DNA from: Planctomycetota bacterium
GTDB taxonomy: Bacteria > Planctomycetota > B15-G4
DNA: 64,000 nt
Assembly: GCA_021604805.1 (NCBI GenBank)
Contig: BQJR01000003.1
Span: 434,001 to 498,000 of the forward strand
Reading direction: 5' to 3'
Made by a program: the position numbers and the translations under genes
Notes under the pieces: model-generated
Seen by the model: only the letters and a program-made list of their open reading frames with translations
The model's database searches: none
Told to the model about the DNA's origin: nothing
Shown here: in pieces, positions 45,846-54,068 of the stretch
How the letters are laid out: each line of letters starts with the position of its first letter
Position numbering within the stretch: position 1 is the stretch's first letter

Positions 45846-46642
45846 CCCGCCCCTCTGTCCTCGTGCTGCGCGCCGCCGGCATCAACTGCGACGTCGAGAT
45901 GTCCTTCGGTTTCGAACGCTGCGGCGCCGCCGTGCAGAGCGCGCACGTCAACCGACTGCTCGCAGAACCCGACGAACTCCTCCGACACCACGTGCTCGCG
46001 CTCCCCGGCGGCTTCGCCTATGGCGACGACGTCGCCGCAGGCGCGGTGCTCGCCACCGAGATGGGCACGCACCTGGCCGCCACCCTGCAACGCTTCGTGG
46101 AAGAGGGCGGCCTCGTGATGGGCATCTGCAACGGCTTCCAAGCGCTCGTGCGCCTGGGGTTGCTGCCCGGGCTTGAGGCGCCCGTCGGCACGCAAGAAGT
46201 CGCGCTCACCGACAACGTGTCGCACAAGTACGAAGACCGTTGGGTGCGCCTCGGCGTGGCCAGCGAGCGCTGCGTGTTCGTGGGCGACAGCCAAGATCTC
46301 GAGCTGCCCATCGGTCATGCCGAGGGTCGTCTCGTGTGTCTCAGCGAAAGCGTTCGCGAGCGCCTGCACGCCGAGGACCGCGTGGTCTTCCGCTACCTCG
46401 ACGCGCACGGCGAGACGGCCAGCGACTACCCGGCGAATCCCAACGGAAGCCTCGACGCCATCGCCGGCCTCACCGACCGCACCGGGCGCGTGCTCGGCAT
46501 GATGCCGCACCCCGACCGCGCGCTCTTCGGCCACAACCATCCCGAGTGGACGCGGCGACACCGCGGCGCGGGCGCGCCCGATCTCGGGCCCGGCGCGGCG
46601 CTGTTCCAGAATGCTTGCGACTGGGTCAGCGCGAACCGCTGA
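45842..46642 (+). CDS. purQ: Phosphoribosylformylglycinamidine synthase glutaminase subunit
   Basis: This 266-residue class I glutamine amidotransferase provides ammonia to PurL. The N-terminal segment VLVLRAAGINCDVEMSFGFERCGA and ALPGGFAYGDDVAAG are family markers. The nucleophile is Cys in MGICNGFQALVRLGLLPG, and the His/Glu of the triad are near MMPHPDRALFGHNHPEW. It is slightly longer than the Bacillus type and resembles the PurQ found with PurS-containing large PurL. ATGA overlap with purL shows a two-gene operon. Confidence 0.95.
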   Translation: MTRPSVLVLRAAGINCDVEMSFGFERCGAAVQSAHVNRLLAEPDELLRHHVLALPGGFAYGDDVAAGAVLATEMGTHLAATLQRFVEEGGLVMGICNGFQALVRLGLLPGLEAPVGTQEVALTDNVSHKYEDRWVRLGVASERCVFVGDSQDLELPIGHAEGRLVCLSESVRERLHAEDRVVFRYLDAHGETASDYPANPNGSLDAIAGLTDRTGRVLGMMPHPDRALFGHNHPEWTRRHRGAGAPDLGPGAALFQNACDWVSANR

Positions 46643-46706
46643 GAGGTAGGCACGGCGCGAAGCGGGTGAACCAGCACCGCGTTCACGCCACGCGCCCTTC
46701 GCGCGC

Positions 46707-47852
46707 TCAGCCGCAGAACGCCTCGAGTGCGTCGCCGTAGAGCGCTTGGCCGGCGGCGAGTTCGTCGAAGCTCACCGACTCGTCGACGCGATGCGCGTTG
46801 GCGATCGAGCCGGGACCGCACACGACCACGGGCAGGTGGAAGCCACGCCGATAGAGCTCGGCCTCGGTGTAGAAAGGCACGGCGCCGGGCGGCGAGCCGA
46901 GTCGCTCCTGCAGCCATTGCACGAGGCGATGTTCGTGCGGTTGCGCGAATGCCGGGTTGTCTTCGACCTCGTGCAACGTGGCGCGCAAACCCGGCACGCT
47001 CGCGCAGGCCAACTCCACGCACGCGTCCACACGGCGACGCAGCTCGGCGCCGTCTTGCTCGGCCACCGGACGCAACTCAACGATCAGCTCCGCGCGCTCG
47101 GGCACGATGTTGCGCGCGCTGCCGGCCTGCACGAGTCCGGTGTTGAGTGTGGTGCCCGGTGGTTGATGACGCGCGTCGCCGTGCTCTTCGCCTTCGCGCC
47201 GCAGACTCTCGCGCAACTCGTGCAGGTCGCGCAGCAGGATCGCGAGCCCCACCGACGCGTCGACACCGGCCCAGGGATCGCTGCTGTGCGCCGGCTCGCC
47301 GTGCAACTCGATGCGCAAGATCAGGTAGCCCTTGTGCGCGGTGATGGCGCGCAGGTCCGTGGGCTCGCCGACCAGCGCCACGGCTTCCTGGATCGGCCCC
47401 AACAGCTCAGGCTCGGCGGTGAGCGCCTTGGCCCCGTGGCAGCCGACCTCTTCGCCCCAAGTCCACGCAAGCAGCACCGGGCGACGGAGTTTGTCGGCGC
47501 GTTCGACGACCGCTTCCCACTGCGCCGCGAGCGCACCTTTCATGTCGCAGGTACCACGCCCGTAGAGCCGGCGCGCGTCGCGTTCGGGTGTGATCGTGGC
47601 ACGCTGCGACGCGTTCCACGGCACGGTGTCGAGGTGCCCCGCGAGCACGAGGCCCGCCTCGCCATCGCCACCGAAGCGCGCCACGAGGTTGCCTTGCGCC
47701 AAGCCGTCGAGCGAGCCAGCTTGCACACCCACGTGCGCGCCGTCGGCTCGCAACTGCGCGGCGAGATCGTGAACGAATGCGCGTGTGGCGCAGCCCGGAG
47801 CCGTGTCCACGGACACCAAGCGTTCGGTGAGACTCACCACATCAGCGCGCAT
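46707..47852 (-). CDS. M20-family deacylase, acetylornithine deacetylase/ArgE-like
   Basis: This 381-residue metallopeptidase-fold amidohydrolase has zinc ligands in LAGHLDTVP (His, Asp), GRGTCDMKGALA (Asp), GEEVGCHGA (the two glutamates) and a C-terminal His (IANAHRVDES). The dimerisation lid lies between residues about 175 and 285 (HKGYLILRIELHGEPAHSS). Among M20 members the GPGSIANAHRVDE and HKG motifs fit ArgE (N-acetylornithine deacetylase) or DapE (succinyl-diaminopimelate desuccinylase); no arginine genes are nearby to decide. Convergent with purQ. Confidence 0.83.
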   Translation of the reverse strand: MRADVVSLTERLVSVDTAPGCATRAFVHDLAAQLRADGAHVGVQAGSLDGLAQGNLVARFGGDGEAGLVLAGHLDTVPWNASQRATITPERDARRLYGRGTCDMKGALAAQWEAVVERADKLRRPVLLAWTWGEEVGCHGAKALTAEPELLGPIQEAVALVGEPTDLRAITAHKGYLILRIELHGEPAHSSDPWAGVDASVGLAILLRDLHELRESLRREGEEHGDARHQPPGTTLNTGLVQAGSARNIVPERAELIVELRPVAEQDGAELRRRVDACVELACASVPGLRATLHEVEDNPAFAQPHEHRLVQWLQERLGSPPGAVPFYTEAELYRRGFHLPVVVCGPGSIANAHRVDESVSFDELAAGQALYGDALEAFCG

Positions 47853-47947
47853 GCCGCCAGCCTAACGCAAGGCTCCCGCTTCCGAGAACCACCGAGCGTT
47901 GAACACCGCAAGGCGTGAAGGGTTCCGTGCGACGGCGCAGGCCGCGC

Positions 47948-49087
47948 TCAGTTCTTCATCACCTGGCTGATCTTGAACATCGGCAGGATGAGCGAAGACA
48001 CGATCAACGCGACCACGCCACCCATGATGATCGTCATGGCGGGCTCGATCACGGCCACGAAGGCCTTGATCGCCGAGTCGACCTTCTTCTCGTGGTGCCC
48101 GGTGATCTTGTGCAGCACCACAGGCAACGTGCCCGAGCGTTCGCCGAGCGAGATCATGGCCGCCTCTGCCGGCGGGATGAGCGGGTTGTCGATCAGCGTC
48201 TCGCTGATGTCGCGACCGTTCTCGACCTTCGCCTTGGTGTTGTGCCAGAGCTGCACGTAGCGCTGGTTGCCGGCCACGTCGGCTGCGAGTTGCAGCGCCT
48301 CGAGCACGTTCAAGCCGGCGTTCATCATCACACCGAGCACGTGGAAGGAGCGTGAGATCGACACGGCCTTGATGAGCTTGCCGAAGGCCGGCACGCGCAA
48401 GAAGATCGGGTCGAAGAGCTTCTTGCCCTCGCGCGTGCGCATGCCGATCACAGCACCGGCCACCATCAGAGCCATCGAGGGCAGCAACCACATCCCGTGC
48501 GCTTGGAGGATCTCTGACAGGTTCAGGAAGAATCGCGTGGGCCCCGGGAGCTTCTCGGGTTGGTCGCCGAACAAGTCGGCGAACTTGGGGAACACGTTGA
48601 TCAGCAGGAAGATCACGACGCAGACCGCGAGCACCGCCATGAAGATCGGGTACGCCATGGCGCCCTTCACCTTCTTCTTGGTCGAGATGTCGCGCTCCAT
48701 GAACTCGGCGACCTTCTGCAGCATGCCGCCGAGGTCACCGGTCATCTCACCGGCGCGCACGAGCGCGAGCGCCACGGGCGAGAAGGCCCACTCGTGCTGG
48801 CCCATGGCCTGACTGAGCGGCTTGCCGTTCTCCACATCGGCGCGGATCGATCCCACGAACTCGCCGATGTGCGGTGTGGCGGCCTGCTTCTCGAGCACTT
48901 CGAGCGCCTGGCTGAGGTTGAGGCCGGTGTCGAACATGATCGCGAGCTGCGTGACGATCTCGAGCACTTGGTCGTTCGGCACTTGCATGCGCTTGACCAT
49001 GATCTGCGAGCCGCGACGGACGCGATCGAAGAAACTGAGTTCGTCGACGCGAACTCCGAAGCTGGAACGGTCGAGCTGACTGCTCAT
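47948..49087 (-). CDS. Inner-membrane platform protein, GspF/PilC family
   Basis: The product has 379 residues. Two repeated GspF domains: QLAIMFDTGLNLSQALEVLEKQ with GEMTGDLGGMLQKVAEFMERD, and GVMMNAGLNVLEALQLAADVAG with GERSGTLPVVLHKITGHHEKK. Three TM helices, VLAVCVVIFLLINVFPKF, WLLPSMALMVAGAVIGM and IIMGGVVALIVSSLILPMF. It forms the platform on which the ATPase acts to add prepilins. ATG 49087 overlaps the stop of the ATPase gene by ATGA. Last gene of the secretion operon. Confidence 0.93.
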   Translation of the reverse strand: MSSQLDRSSFGVRVDELSFFDRVRRGSQIMVKRMQVPNDQVLEIVTQLAIMFDTGLNLSQALEVLEKQAATPHIGEFVGSIRADVENGKPLSQAMGQHEWAFSPVALALVRAGEMTGDLGGMLQKVAEFMERDISTKKKVKGAMAYPIFMAVLAVCVVIFLLINVFPKFADLFGDQPEKLPGPTRFFLNLSEILQAHGMWLLPSMALMVAGAVIGMRTREGKKLFDPIFLRVPAFGKLIKAVSISRSFHVLGVMMNAGLNVLEALQLAADVAGNQRYVQLWHNTKAKVENGRDISETLIDNPLIPPAEAAMISLGERSGTLPVVLHKITGHHEKKVDSAIKAFVAVIEPAMTIIMGGVVALIVSSLILPMFKISQVMKN

Positions 49088-50814
49088 CGCTTGATCTCCG
49101 CGACCCGGACGACTTCGTCGAGGGTGGTCATGCCTTGCGCGACCTTCAGCAGGCCGTCGAAGGCGAGGTTCTTGTGGCCCTTGTCCTTGGCCTTCTGGCG
49201 CAAGCTCGAGAGCGACGCGTCCACCGTGATGACATCGCGCATCTCGTCGTCGATGCTGAACATCTCGTGCAGACCGACGCGGCCGGAGTAACCGGTGCCG
49301 CCGCAGGCCTTGCAGCCGGCGCCCTTGGCGATCATCTCGACCTCGATCTCGTTGCGTTCGAAGATGCCGCGCTCGTCGGCGGTCGGCGCTTCGATGTTCT
49401 TGCACTGCAAGCACACGCGGCGCACGAGACGCTGCGCGAGCACGCCGTTCATGGCGGCCGCGAGCAGGTAAGACTCGACACCCATGTTCACCAGACGCGG
49501 GATCGCGGCCACGGCGTCGTTCGTGTGCAGCGTGCTGAACACGAGGTGACCGGTGAGCGCGGCTTCGATGGCGATCTTGGCCGTCTCGCCGTCGCGGATC
49601 TCACCGACCATGATCACGTCGGGGTCCTGACGCAGCAGGGAGCGCAGCGCCGAGGAGAAGGTGAGGTTCGCGCGCGGGTTCACCTGCACCTGGTTGATCA
49701 GCGGCAGACTGTACTCGGTGGGGTCTTCCACCGTGCAGATGTTGCGGTCGACCGAGTTGATCGTGGCCAGCGCGGCGTAGAGCGTGGTGGTCTTACCCGA
49801 ACCGGTCGGGCCCGTGACGAGCATCACGCCGTTCGGTTGGCGCACCTGCGCGTCGAGGCCTTCGAGGATGCGCGGCGAGAGGCCCAAGGCCGAGAGGTCG
49901 CCCATCATCGAGTCGCGGTCGAGGATACGAATCACGACCTTCTCGCCGGTGTAGGCGGGCAACACCGACACGCGCAAGTCGATGGCGCGGCCGGCGGAGT
50001 TCACGCGCATGCGACCGTCTTGCGGCGCGCGGCGCTCGGCGATGTCGAGGCCCGACATGATCTTGATGCGCGACACGATGGCGGGCGCGAGGCCCAGCGG
50101 CGGGTTGATGTTCTCGTCCTGGCGCAGCACACCGTCGATGCGGAAGCGCACGCGCAGCACGGTCTCGTCGGGTTCGATGTGGATGTCCGACGCGCCGTCG
50201 CGGATCGCCTTCAAGATGATCACGTTCACGAAGCGCACGACCGGCGAGGTGCCAGCCTTCTCGGCCAGCGCGTCGATCTCGTCGATCGAGGAGTCGACGA
50301 CTTCGAGTTCCTCTTCACCGACTTGGTCGCCGACTTCGCGGATGATGTCGTCCACGAGCAGGCTGTGCATCGAGTCGTTGGTCTTGCTCAGACCGGCCTC
50401 GATCTCGGACGGCGAGGCCACCGCGAGGCGCAGCTTGAGGCCCGTGAGCCGGCGCAGCGCGTCGATGGTGAAGAGGTCGGTCGGGTCGGCGATGGCGCAG
50501 GTGAGTTCGCCGTGCACGCGGTAGAGCGGGAGCACGCCGTGCCCCTTGGCCCAGTCCTTGTCGAGCACGTCGGAGAGCGACGGGTCGCCCAAGCCCGCGA
50601 TGATCTTGATGAAGGGCAGGTCGTTCTGGATCGCGACGGCGCGGAGCAACAGCTCCTCGTCGGCGATCCCCATGCGGATCAACTTGTCGGCGAGGCGCTC
50701 GTTCTTATTGGCACCCTCGGCTTCGAGTGCCGCGTCGAGATCCTTCTCGGAGACGAGACCCGAATCACGCAGGGTCTTCTCGAGTTGGCCGTGTTCCAGT
50801 CCGATCACAGTCAT
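49084..50814 (-). CDS. Assembly ATPase, GspE/PilB family
   Basis: This 576-residue hexameric ATPase powers pseudopilus or pilus growth. The N-terminal MshEN/T2SSE domain (LEKTLRDSGLVSEKDLDAALEAE) is followed by the catalytic domain: SDIHIEP, RAPQDGRM, Walker A GPTGSGKTTTLYAAL, Asp box EDPTEYSLP, Walker B LLRQDPDVIMVGEIRD and His box TGHLVFSTLHTNDA. The zinc tetracysteine site is RRVCLQCKN plus GCKACGGTGYSGR, as in PilB and GspE. GGAGAGAAG precedes ATG 50814. Coupled to the platform gene. Confidence 0.96.
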   Translation of the reverse strand: MTVIGLEHGQLEKTLRDSGLVSEKDLDAALEAEGANKNERLADKLIRMGIADEELLLRAVAIQNDLPFIKIIAGLGDPSLSDVLDKDWAKGHGVLPLYRVHGELTCAIADPTDLFTIDALRRLTGLKLRLAVASPSEIEAGLSKTNDSMHSLLVDDIIREVGDQVGEEELEVVDSSIDEIDALAEKAGTSPVVRFVNVIILKAIRDGASDIHIEPDETVLRVRFRIDGVLRQDENINPPLGLAPAIVSRIKIMSGLDIAERRAPQDGRMRVNSAGRAIDLRVSVLPAYTGEKVVIRILDRDSMMGDLSALGLSPRILEGLDAQVRQPNGVMLVTGPTGSGKTTTLYAALATINSVDRNICTVEDPTEYSLPLINQVQVNPRANLTFSSALRSLLRQDPDVIMVGEIRDGETAKIAIEAALTGHLVFSTLHTNDAVAAIPRLVNMGVESYLLAAAMNGVLAQRLVRRVCLQCKNIEAPTADERGIFERNEIEVEMIAKGAGCKACGGTGYSGRVGLHEMFSIDDEMRDVITVDASLSSLRQKAKDKGHKNLAFDGLLKVAQGMTTLDEVVRVAEIKR

Positions 50815-50842
50815 CGCTCTTCTCTCCGCTCTCGCATTCCGC

Positions 50843-51154
50843 TCAACTTGCCGACGCCGACTCGCTCGCTGCCGCGGCACCCTCGACCTTGAGGCGCGCG
50901 CTCAGGCCCGTGACTTCGAGCGCCATGGCGAGCACCTCGGACGGCTGGATCACCGCCACGTTCAGCCCGCGACTCCCCGCGAGCGCGTCGAACTCGAGCA
51001 TGGCCTCGAGCGTGTTGCTGTCGAACTCCACCACGCGTGAGGTGTCCAGACTGATCTGGGTCACGCCTTGCGCGATGAGCTCCGGCAAGGCCTTGCCCAG
51101 ATCGGACAAGGACGCCGCGCCGAGTTCACGTCCTGCTTCGACTCGTTGGATCAT
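50843..51154 (-). CDS. STAS-domain protein (anti-sigma antagonist-like) in the secretion operon
   Basis: The product has 103 residues. It has the STAS fold pattern: LIAQGVTQISLDTSRVVEFD (strand and loop), DSNTLEAMLEFDALAGSRG (helix with the Ser that is phosphorylated in SpoIIAA-type proteins) and LNVAVIQPSEVLAMALEVTGL. Such proteins act in partner-switching or as phosphorylation-controlled regulators. It lies 5 bases after the secretin stop and 28 bases before the ATPase start, same strand, so it belongs to the operon. No kinase or phosphatase is nearby. The Ser is inferred from alignment by eye. Confidence 0.8.
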   Translation of the reverse strand: MIQRVEAGRELGAASLSDLGKALPELIAQGVTQISLDTSRVVEFDSNTLEAMLEFDALAGSRGLNVAVIQPSEVLAMALEVTGLSARLKVEGAAAASESASAS

Positions 51155-51159
51155 GGTGC

Positions 51160-52854
51160 TCAGTTCCCACCGTTGCGCGCTTGCATCTCGAGCATGCGCG
51201 CGTCGGCCAGGCGACGGTCGATCTCGCGCGAGTACTCGCCGAGGCCTTCGGCCAGCGGGTCGAGCGCGATCACGCGGTCGCAGAGCGAGCGCGCCTCTTG
51301 CAAGCGACCGTCGTCGAAGGCTTCACGCGATTCGTCGAGCGTGCGCAGCGCGTAGGTGCGACGCGCGACCGGGCCGAAGCCGTCGATGAAGTCGGACGCG
51401 TTCTGGCGGTGCTCGTCGAGGATCAGCTGACCGTCTTCGTAGACTTCGCCGTCCTCGAGGATGCGTGGGGTGAGCATCACCACGATCTCGCTGCGCTCGA
51501 CGGTGGTCTCTTCGCTGCTGAAGAGCCAACCCACCCACGGCAGGTAACCGAGGAACGGGACACGACGCACGGTCTGCACTTCGCGGGTCTCGATCAGGCC
51601 GCCGATCACCACGGTCTCGTCGTCGCGCACCATCACGTTGGTCGTGACTTCGGTGGTCTGCTCGGTGGGCAGACCCGTGTTCGGGTCCACGATGCCGGAG
51701 CTGCGTTCGGGGTGGATCTCGAGGCGCACGAAGCCGTCGTCACCGATGAAGGGACGGAAGCGCAGCTGCGTACCGACTTCGAGGAACTCCACCGTCTGCT
51801 GGCTGATGCCGTCGCTGACCGTGGTGCCGCCGAAGTAACCCAAGCGACCACCGATGATGATCTCGCCGCGCATCTTGTTGAGCGCGAGCACCTTGGTGTT
51901 GGCGAGCACGTTCGTGTCGGCCGTGCTCTGCAGCGCTTCCACGAAGAACGCGATGTCCTTGCCGATGAAGCCGAGACGCAGGCCGTCGGAGCCGGGGCCG
52001 TCGGTGAAGCCGCTCTGGTTGAAGCTCTTGATGCCGCCGGTGTTCGCGACGTTGGCCGCCGCCGCACCCGCGCCGCCCGTACCGCCGGCAGCCACGGCCG
52101 GGTCGTAGTAGACGTCCTGGAAGTCGGTCAGCTCGTCGTAGTTGTTGTCGCGGAAGTTCGAGGCGCCGAGGAAGTTGAAGTCGACACCGAAGCGGTTGGT
52201 CTCGTCGAGCGTGACCTCGAGGATCGTGGCTTCCACGAGCACCTGGCGCGGGCGTGTGTCGAACTCACGCACGAGGCGCTCGATGCGGGCGAGCGAGTCC
52301 TCGTTGTCGATCACGATGATCATCTCTTGCAGCGTGGACTCGATGCCGCCGGCGTCGTCCTCACCCGAACCGATGCCGACCGTGGGCGGCTCGGAGACGA
52401 TCACGCTCCCGTAGGGCGACAGGAACTTCACGATGTAGCCCTGCAGCTCCGCGGCCGAGCGATAGTTCGGGCGGAAGATCTGCTCGAGCAACGGGCGCTG
52501 GATCAGGTCGATCTCGGTGGCCTCGAGGATCGTGTAGACCTTGCCGTCGAAGTACCAACCGAGGGCCAGCGGTCGCAGCACCCAGTCGAGCGCTTCTTCG
52601 AGCGTGGACTGGTAGAGGTTCACGGACACCGGGCGGCTGGTCTCGACGCCGGCCACGATGCTCACCTCGAAGATCGCGGACAGCGCGTCGATGACATCGC
52701 TGAGCGGCACGTTCTTCACGTTGAGGTCGGTGCGCTGCGCGTCCTGCTGCTGCGCCTGGATATTGTCGCCCGGCGGAGTGCCGTCGGCTTGCGCCGTCAC
52801 AGGAGTGAGCAGGACGAGCGAAACAGCGACAACTGAAAGAATGGAGCGGAGCAT
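51160..52854 (-). CDS. Secretin, GspD/PilQ family
   Basis: This 564-residue outer-membrane pore subunit has a signal peptide MLRSILSVVAVSLVLLTPVTAQA. One STN-like N-domain (VPLSDVIDALSAIFEVSIVAG) and N-domains with the ring-building pattern (IVIDNEDSLARIERLVREFDTRPRQVLVEATILEVT) follow. The secretin core is ETVVIGGLIETREVQTVRRVPFLGYLPWVGWLFSSEETTVERSEIVVMLTPRIL. After the core a 90-residue C-terminal extension looks like one TPR unit (RTLDESREAFDDGRLQEARSLCDRVIALDPLAEG), which is not usual in GspD. A long hairpin separates it from the gene upstream. Confidence 0.93.
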   Translation of the reverse strand: MLRSILSVVAVSLVLLTPVTAQADGTPPGDNIQAQQQDAQRTDLNVKNVPLSDVIDALSAIFEVSIVAGVETSRPVSVNLYQSTLEEALDWVLRPLALGWYFDGKVYTILEATEIDLIQRPLLEQIFRPNYRSAAELQGYIVKFLSPYGSVIVSEPPTVGIGSGEDDAGGIESTLQEMIIVIDNEDSLARIERLVREFDTRPRQVLVEATILEVTLDETNRFGVDFNFLGASNFRDNNYDELTDFQDVYYDPAVAAGGTGGAGAAAANVANTGGIKSFNQSGFTDGPGSDGLRLGFIGKDIAFFVEALQSTADTNVLANTKVLALNKMRGEIIIGGRLGYFGGTTVSDGISQQTVEFLEVGTQLRFRPFIGDDGFVRLEIHPERSSGIVDPNTGLPTEQTTEVTTNVMVRDDETVVIGGLIETREVQTVRRVPFLGYLPWVGWLFSSEETTVERSEIVVMLTPRILEDGEVYEDGQLILDEHRQNASDFIDGFGPVARRTYALRTLDESREAFDDGRLQEARSLCDRVIALDPLAEGLGEYSREIDRRLADARMLEMQARNGGN

Positions 52855-52897
52855 CGGAGCGACCCTCTGGAAAGGAAGATGGGCTCCATCGGCAATT

Positions 52898-52939
52898 GAG
52901 AACGCCGCCTTGAGCCGGAAAGCTCGAGGCGGCGTTCTC
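52898..52939 (-). promoter_or_regulatory. Long perfect hairpin before the secretin gene
   Basis: GAGAACGCCGCCT (52898-52910) pairs perfectly with AGGCGGCGTTCTC (52927-52939); TGAGC/GCTCG extends the stem to 18 bp with one G-U pair. It lies in the 132-base gap between the GspC/PilP-like gene and the secretin. There is no T-run on either strand, so it may be an mRNA processing or stability element rather than a plain terminator. Confidence 0.7.
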
Positions 52940-52986
52940 TCGTCCGGCGCGCTCTGCGGGGACGGATGCGGCGTTTCAGATGCCGC

Positions 52987-53550
52987 TCATTGCATGCCGG
53001 GGACCTTGGGCATGGTGACGGTCACGACGCGCTTGGTCGGCGACCGCAAGGTGACCTCCCGCGAGGCCACGCCCACCAGCGTCCACCCACCGACGATGTC
53101 GCCGAGGGAACGCAGCTGGCCGTCGATGAAGGCCTTGGGGTTGTCGCCAGAGGTGAGCGTGCCATCGAGGCGGATGGCCGGCGGCGGCAGCTCGGGCTCG
53201 TCGGTCGAGACCTCGTCCTCGGGCGTGTCGCCCGACTTCCAGAAGGCCGCGAAGGGGCTGCGACTCACGGCCTCGGCTTCGGAGCTCTCGCTGAGCGCAG
53301 AGTTGTCTTCCACTTGGGTGCCGCTGAGCGTGGGAGCGGGCGCGCTGGCACCGGGCGTCGACGCTGCGGCGAGGGGCTCGTCGTCGGGCGTGGACTGGCC
53401 TTTGCCGGAGCTCCCGCCGAACTGGATCACGAGCACGGCCACGAAGGCCAGCGCCAAGCCGCCGAGCACGAACAGCTGCTTGCGTTCCTTGCCCGCCTTG
53501 GCGAGCTGTGCGGGCGTGGCCTTGGGCACACGAGGGGTGGGGGCATTCAT
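52987..53550 (-). CDS. GspC/PilP-like inner-membrane protein of the secretion machine
   Basis: The product has 187 residues. One TM helix (residues 26-43, LFVLGGLALAFVAVLVIQF) follows a basic cytoplasmic start. A low-complexity Ala/Ser/Pro/Glu linker comes next. Then a C-terminal small beta domain reads LDGTLTSGDNPKAFIDGQLR and SLGDIVGGWTLVGVASREVTL. That last domain resembles the homology region of GspC and PilP, which contacts the secretin. Position before the secretin supports this. Overlaps the gene upstream by 4 bases (ATGA). No close family match is claimed. Confidence 0.65.
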   Translation of the reverse strand: MNAPTPRVPKATPAQLAKAGKERKQLFVLGGLALAFVAVLVIQFGGSSGKGQSTPDDEPLAAASTPGASAPAPTLSGTQVEDNSALSESSEAEAVSRSPFAAFWKSGDTPEDEVSTDEPELPPPAIRLDGTLTSGDNPKAFIDGQLRSLGDIVGGWTLVGVASREVTLRSPTKRVVTVTMPKVPGMQ

Positions 53551-54068
53551 GACGACGCATCCTCCAGCAAGACGGCGATCTGCAATGTGATGCGACGCTG
53601 CTCTTCACCCGGTTGGATGTTGAAGCTCAGCACGCGGGTCACCCATTTCAGCGACTCGACACCGACCAGGAACTCGTGCAACTCGAAGGCGTCACCCTCG
53701 ACGATGATCGAGATGCCGAAGGCCGGTGTCTCAGGTCCCATCACGCTCGGTTGGCGGTCCATGCTGATGCGACGCAGGCCGGAGCGGTTGATGCGCTCGT
53801 GCACGGCGGTCTCGACAGCGTGGCGCCCGGCGGGCGTGTTCGGACAGAGTTCCTTGGTGCGGCTCTCCATCTCGGCTTCGAGCGCCGCGATGCGATCTTG
53901 CGTGGCGCGCAGCTCGGCGCTCACGAGTTCGTCGCCGTTGCGCTGAGCTTCCATGACCTGGATCTCGTTGCGCAGCTCGTCGATGTTCGTGTTGATCGGG
54001 TAGAGCACGCCGGCAGAGCCGATCACCAGCGCTCCGACCGTCACGATGATGTGTGTGGGGAACTTCAT
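53547..54068 (-). CDS. PilO/GspM-like inner-membrane protein
   Basis: The product has 173 residues. An N-terminal TM helix (MKFPTHIIVTVGALVIGSAGVLYPI) is followed by a coiled coil (residues 29-72, IDELRNEIQVMEAQRNGDEL) and a ferredoxin-like domain with LHEFLVGVESLKWVTRVLSFN, the pattern of PilO and GspM. It would pair with the PilM/PilN-like protein encoded just upstream; the two genes overlap by one base at 54068. It helps connect the ATPase platform with the secretin. Confidence 0.78.
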   Translation of the reverse strand: MKFPTHIIVTVGALVIGSAGVLYPINTNIDELRNEIQVMEAQRNGDELVSAELRATQDRIAALEAEMESRTKELCPNTPAGRHAVETAVHERINRSGLRRISMDRQPSVMGPETPAFGISIIVEGDAFELHEFLVGVESLKWVTRVLSFNIQPGEEQRRITLQIAVLLEDASS

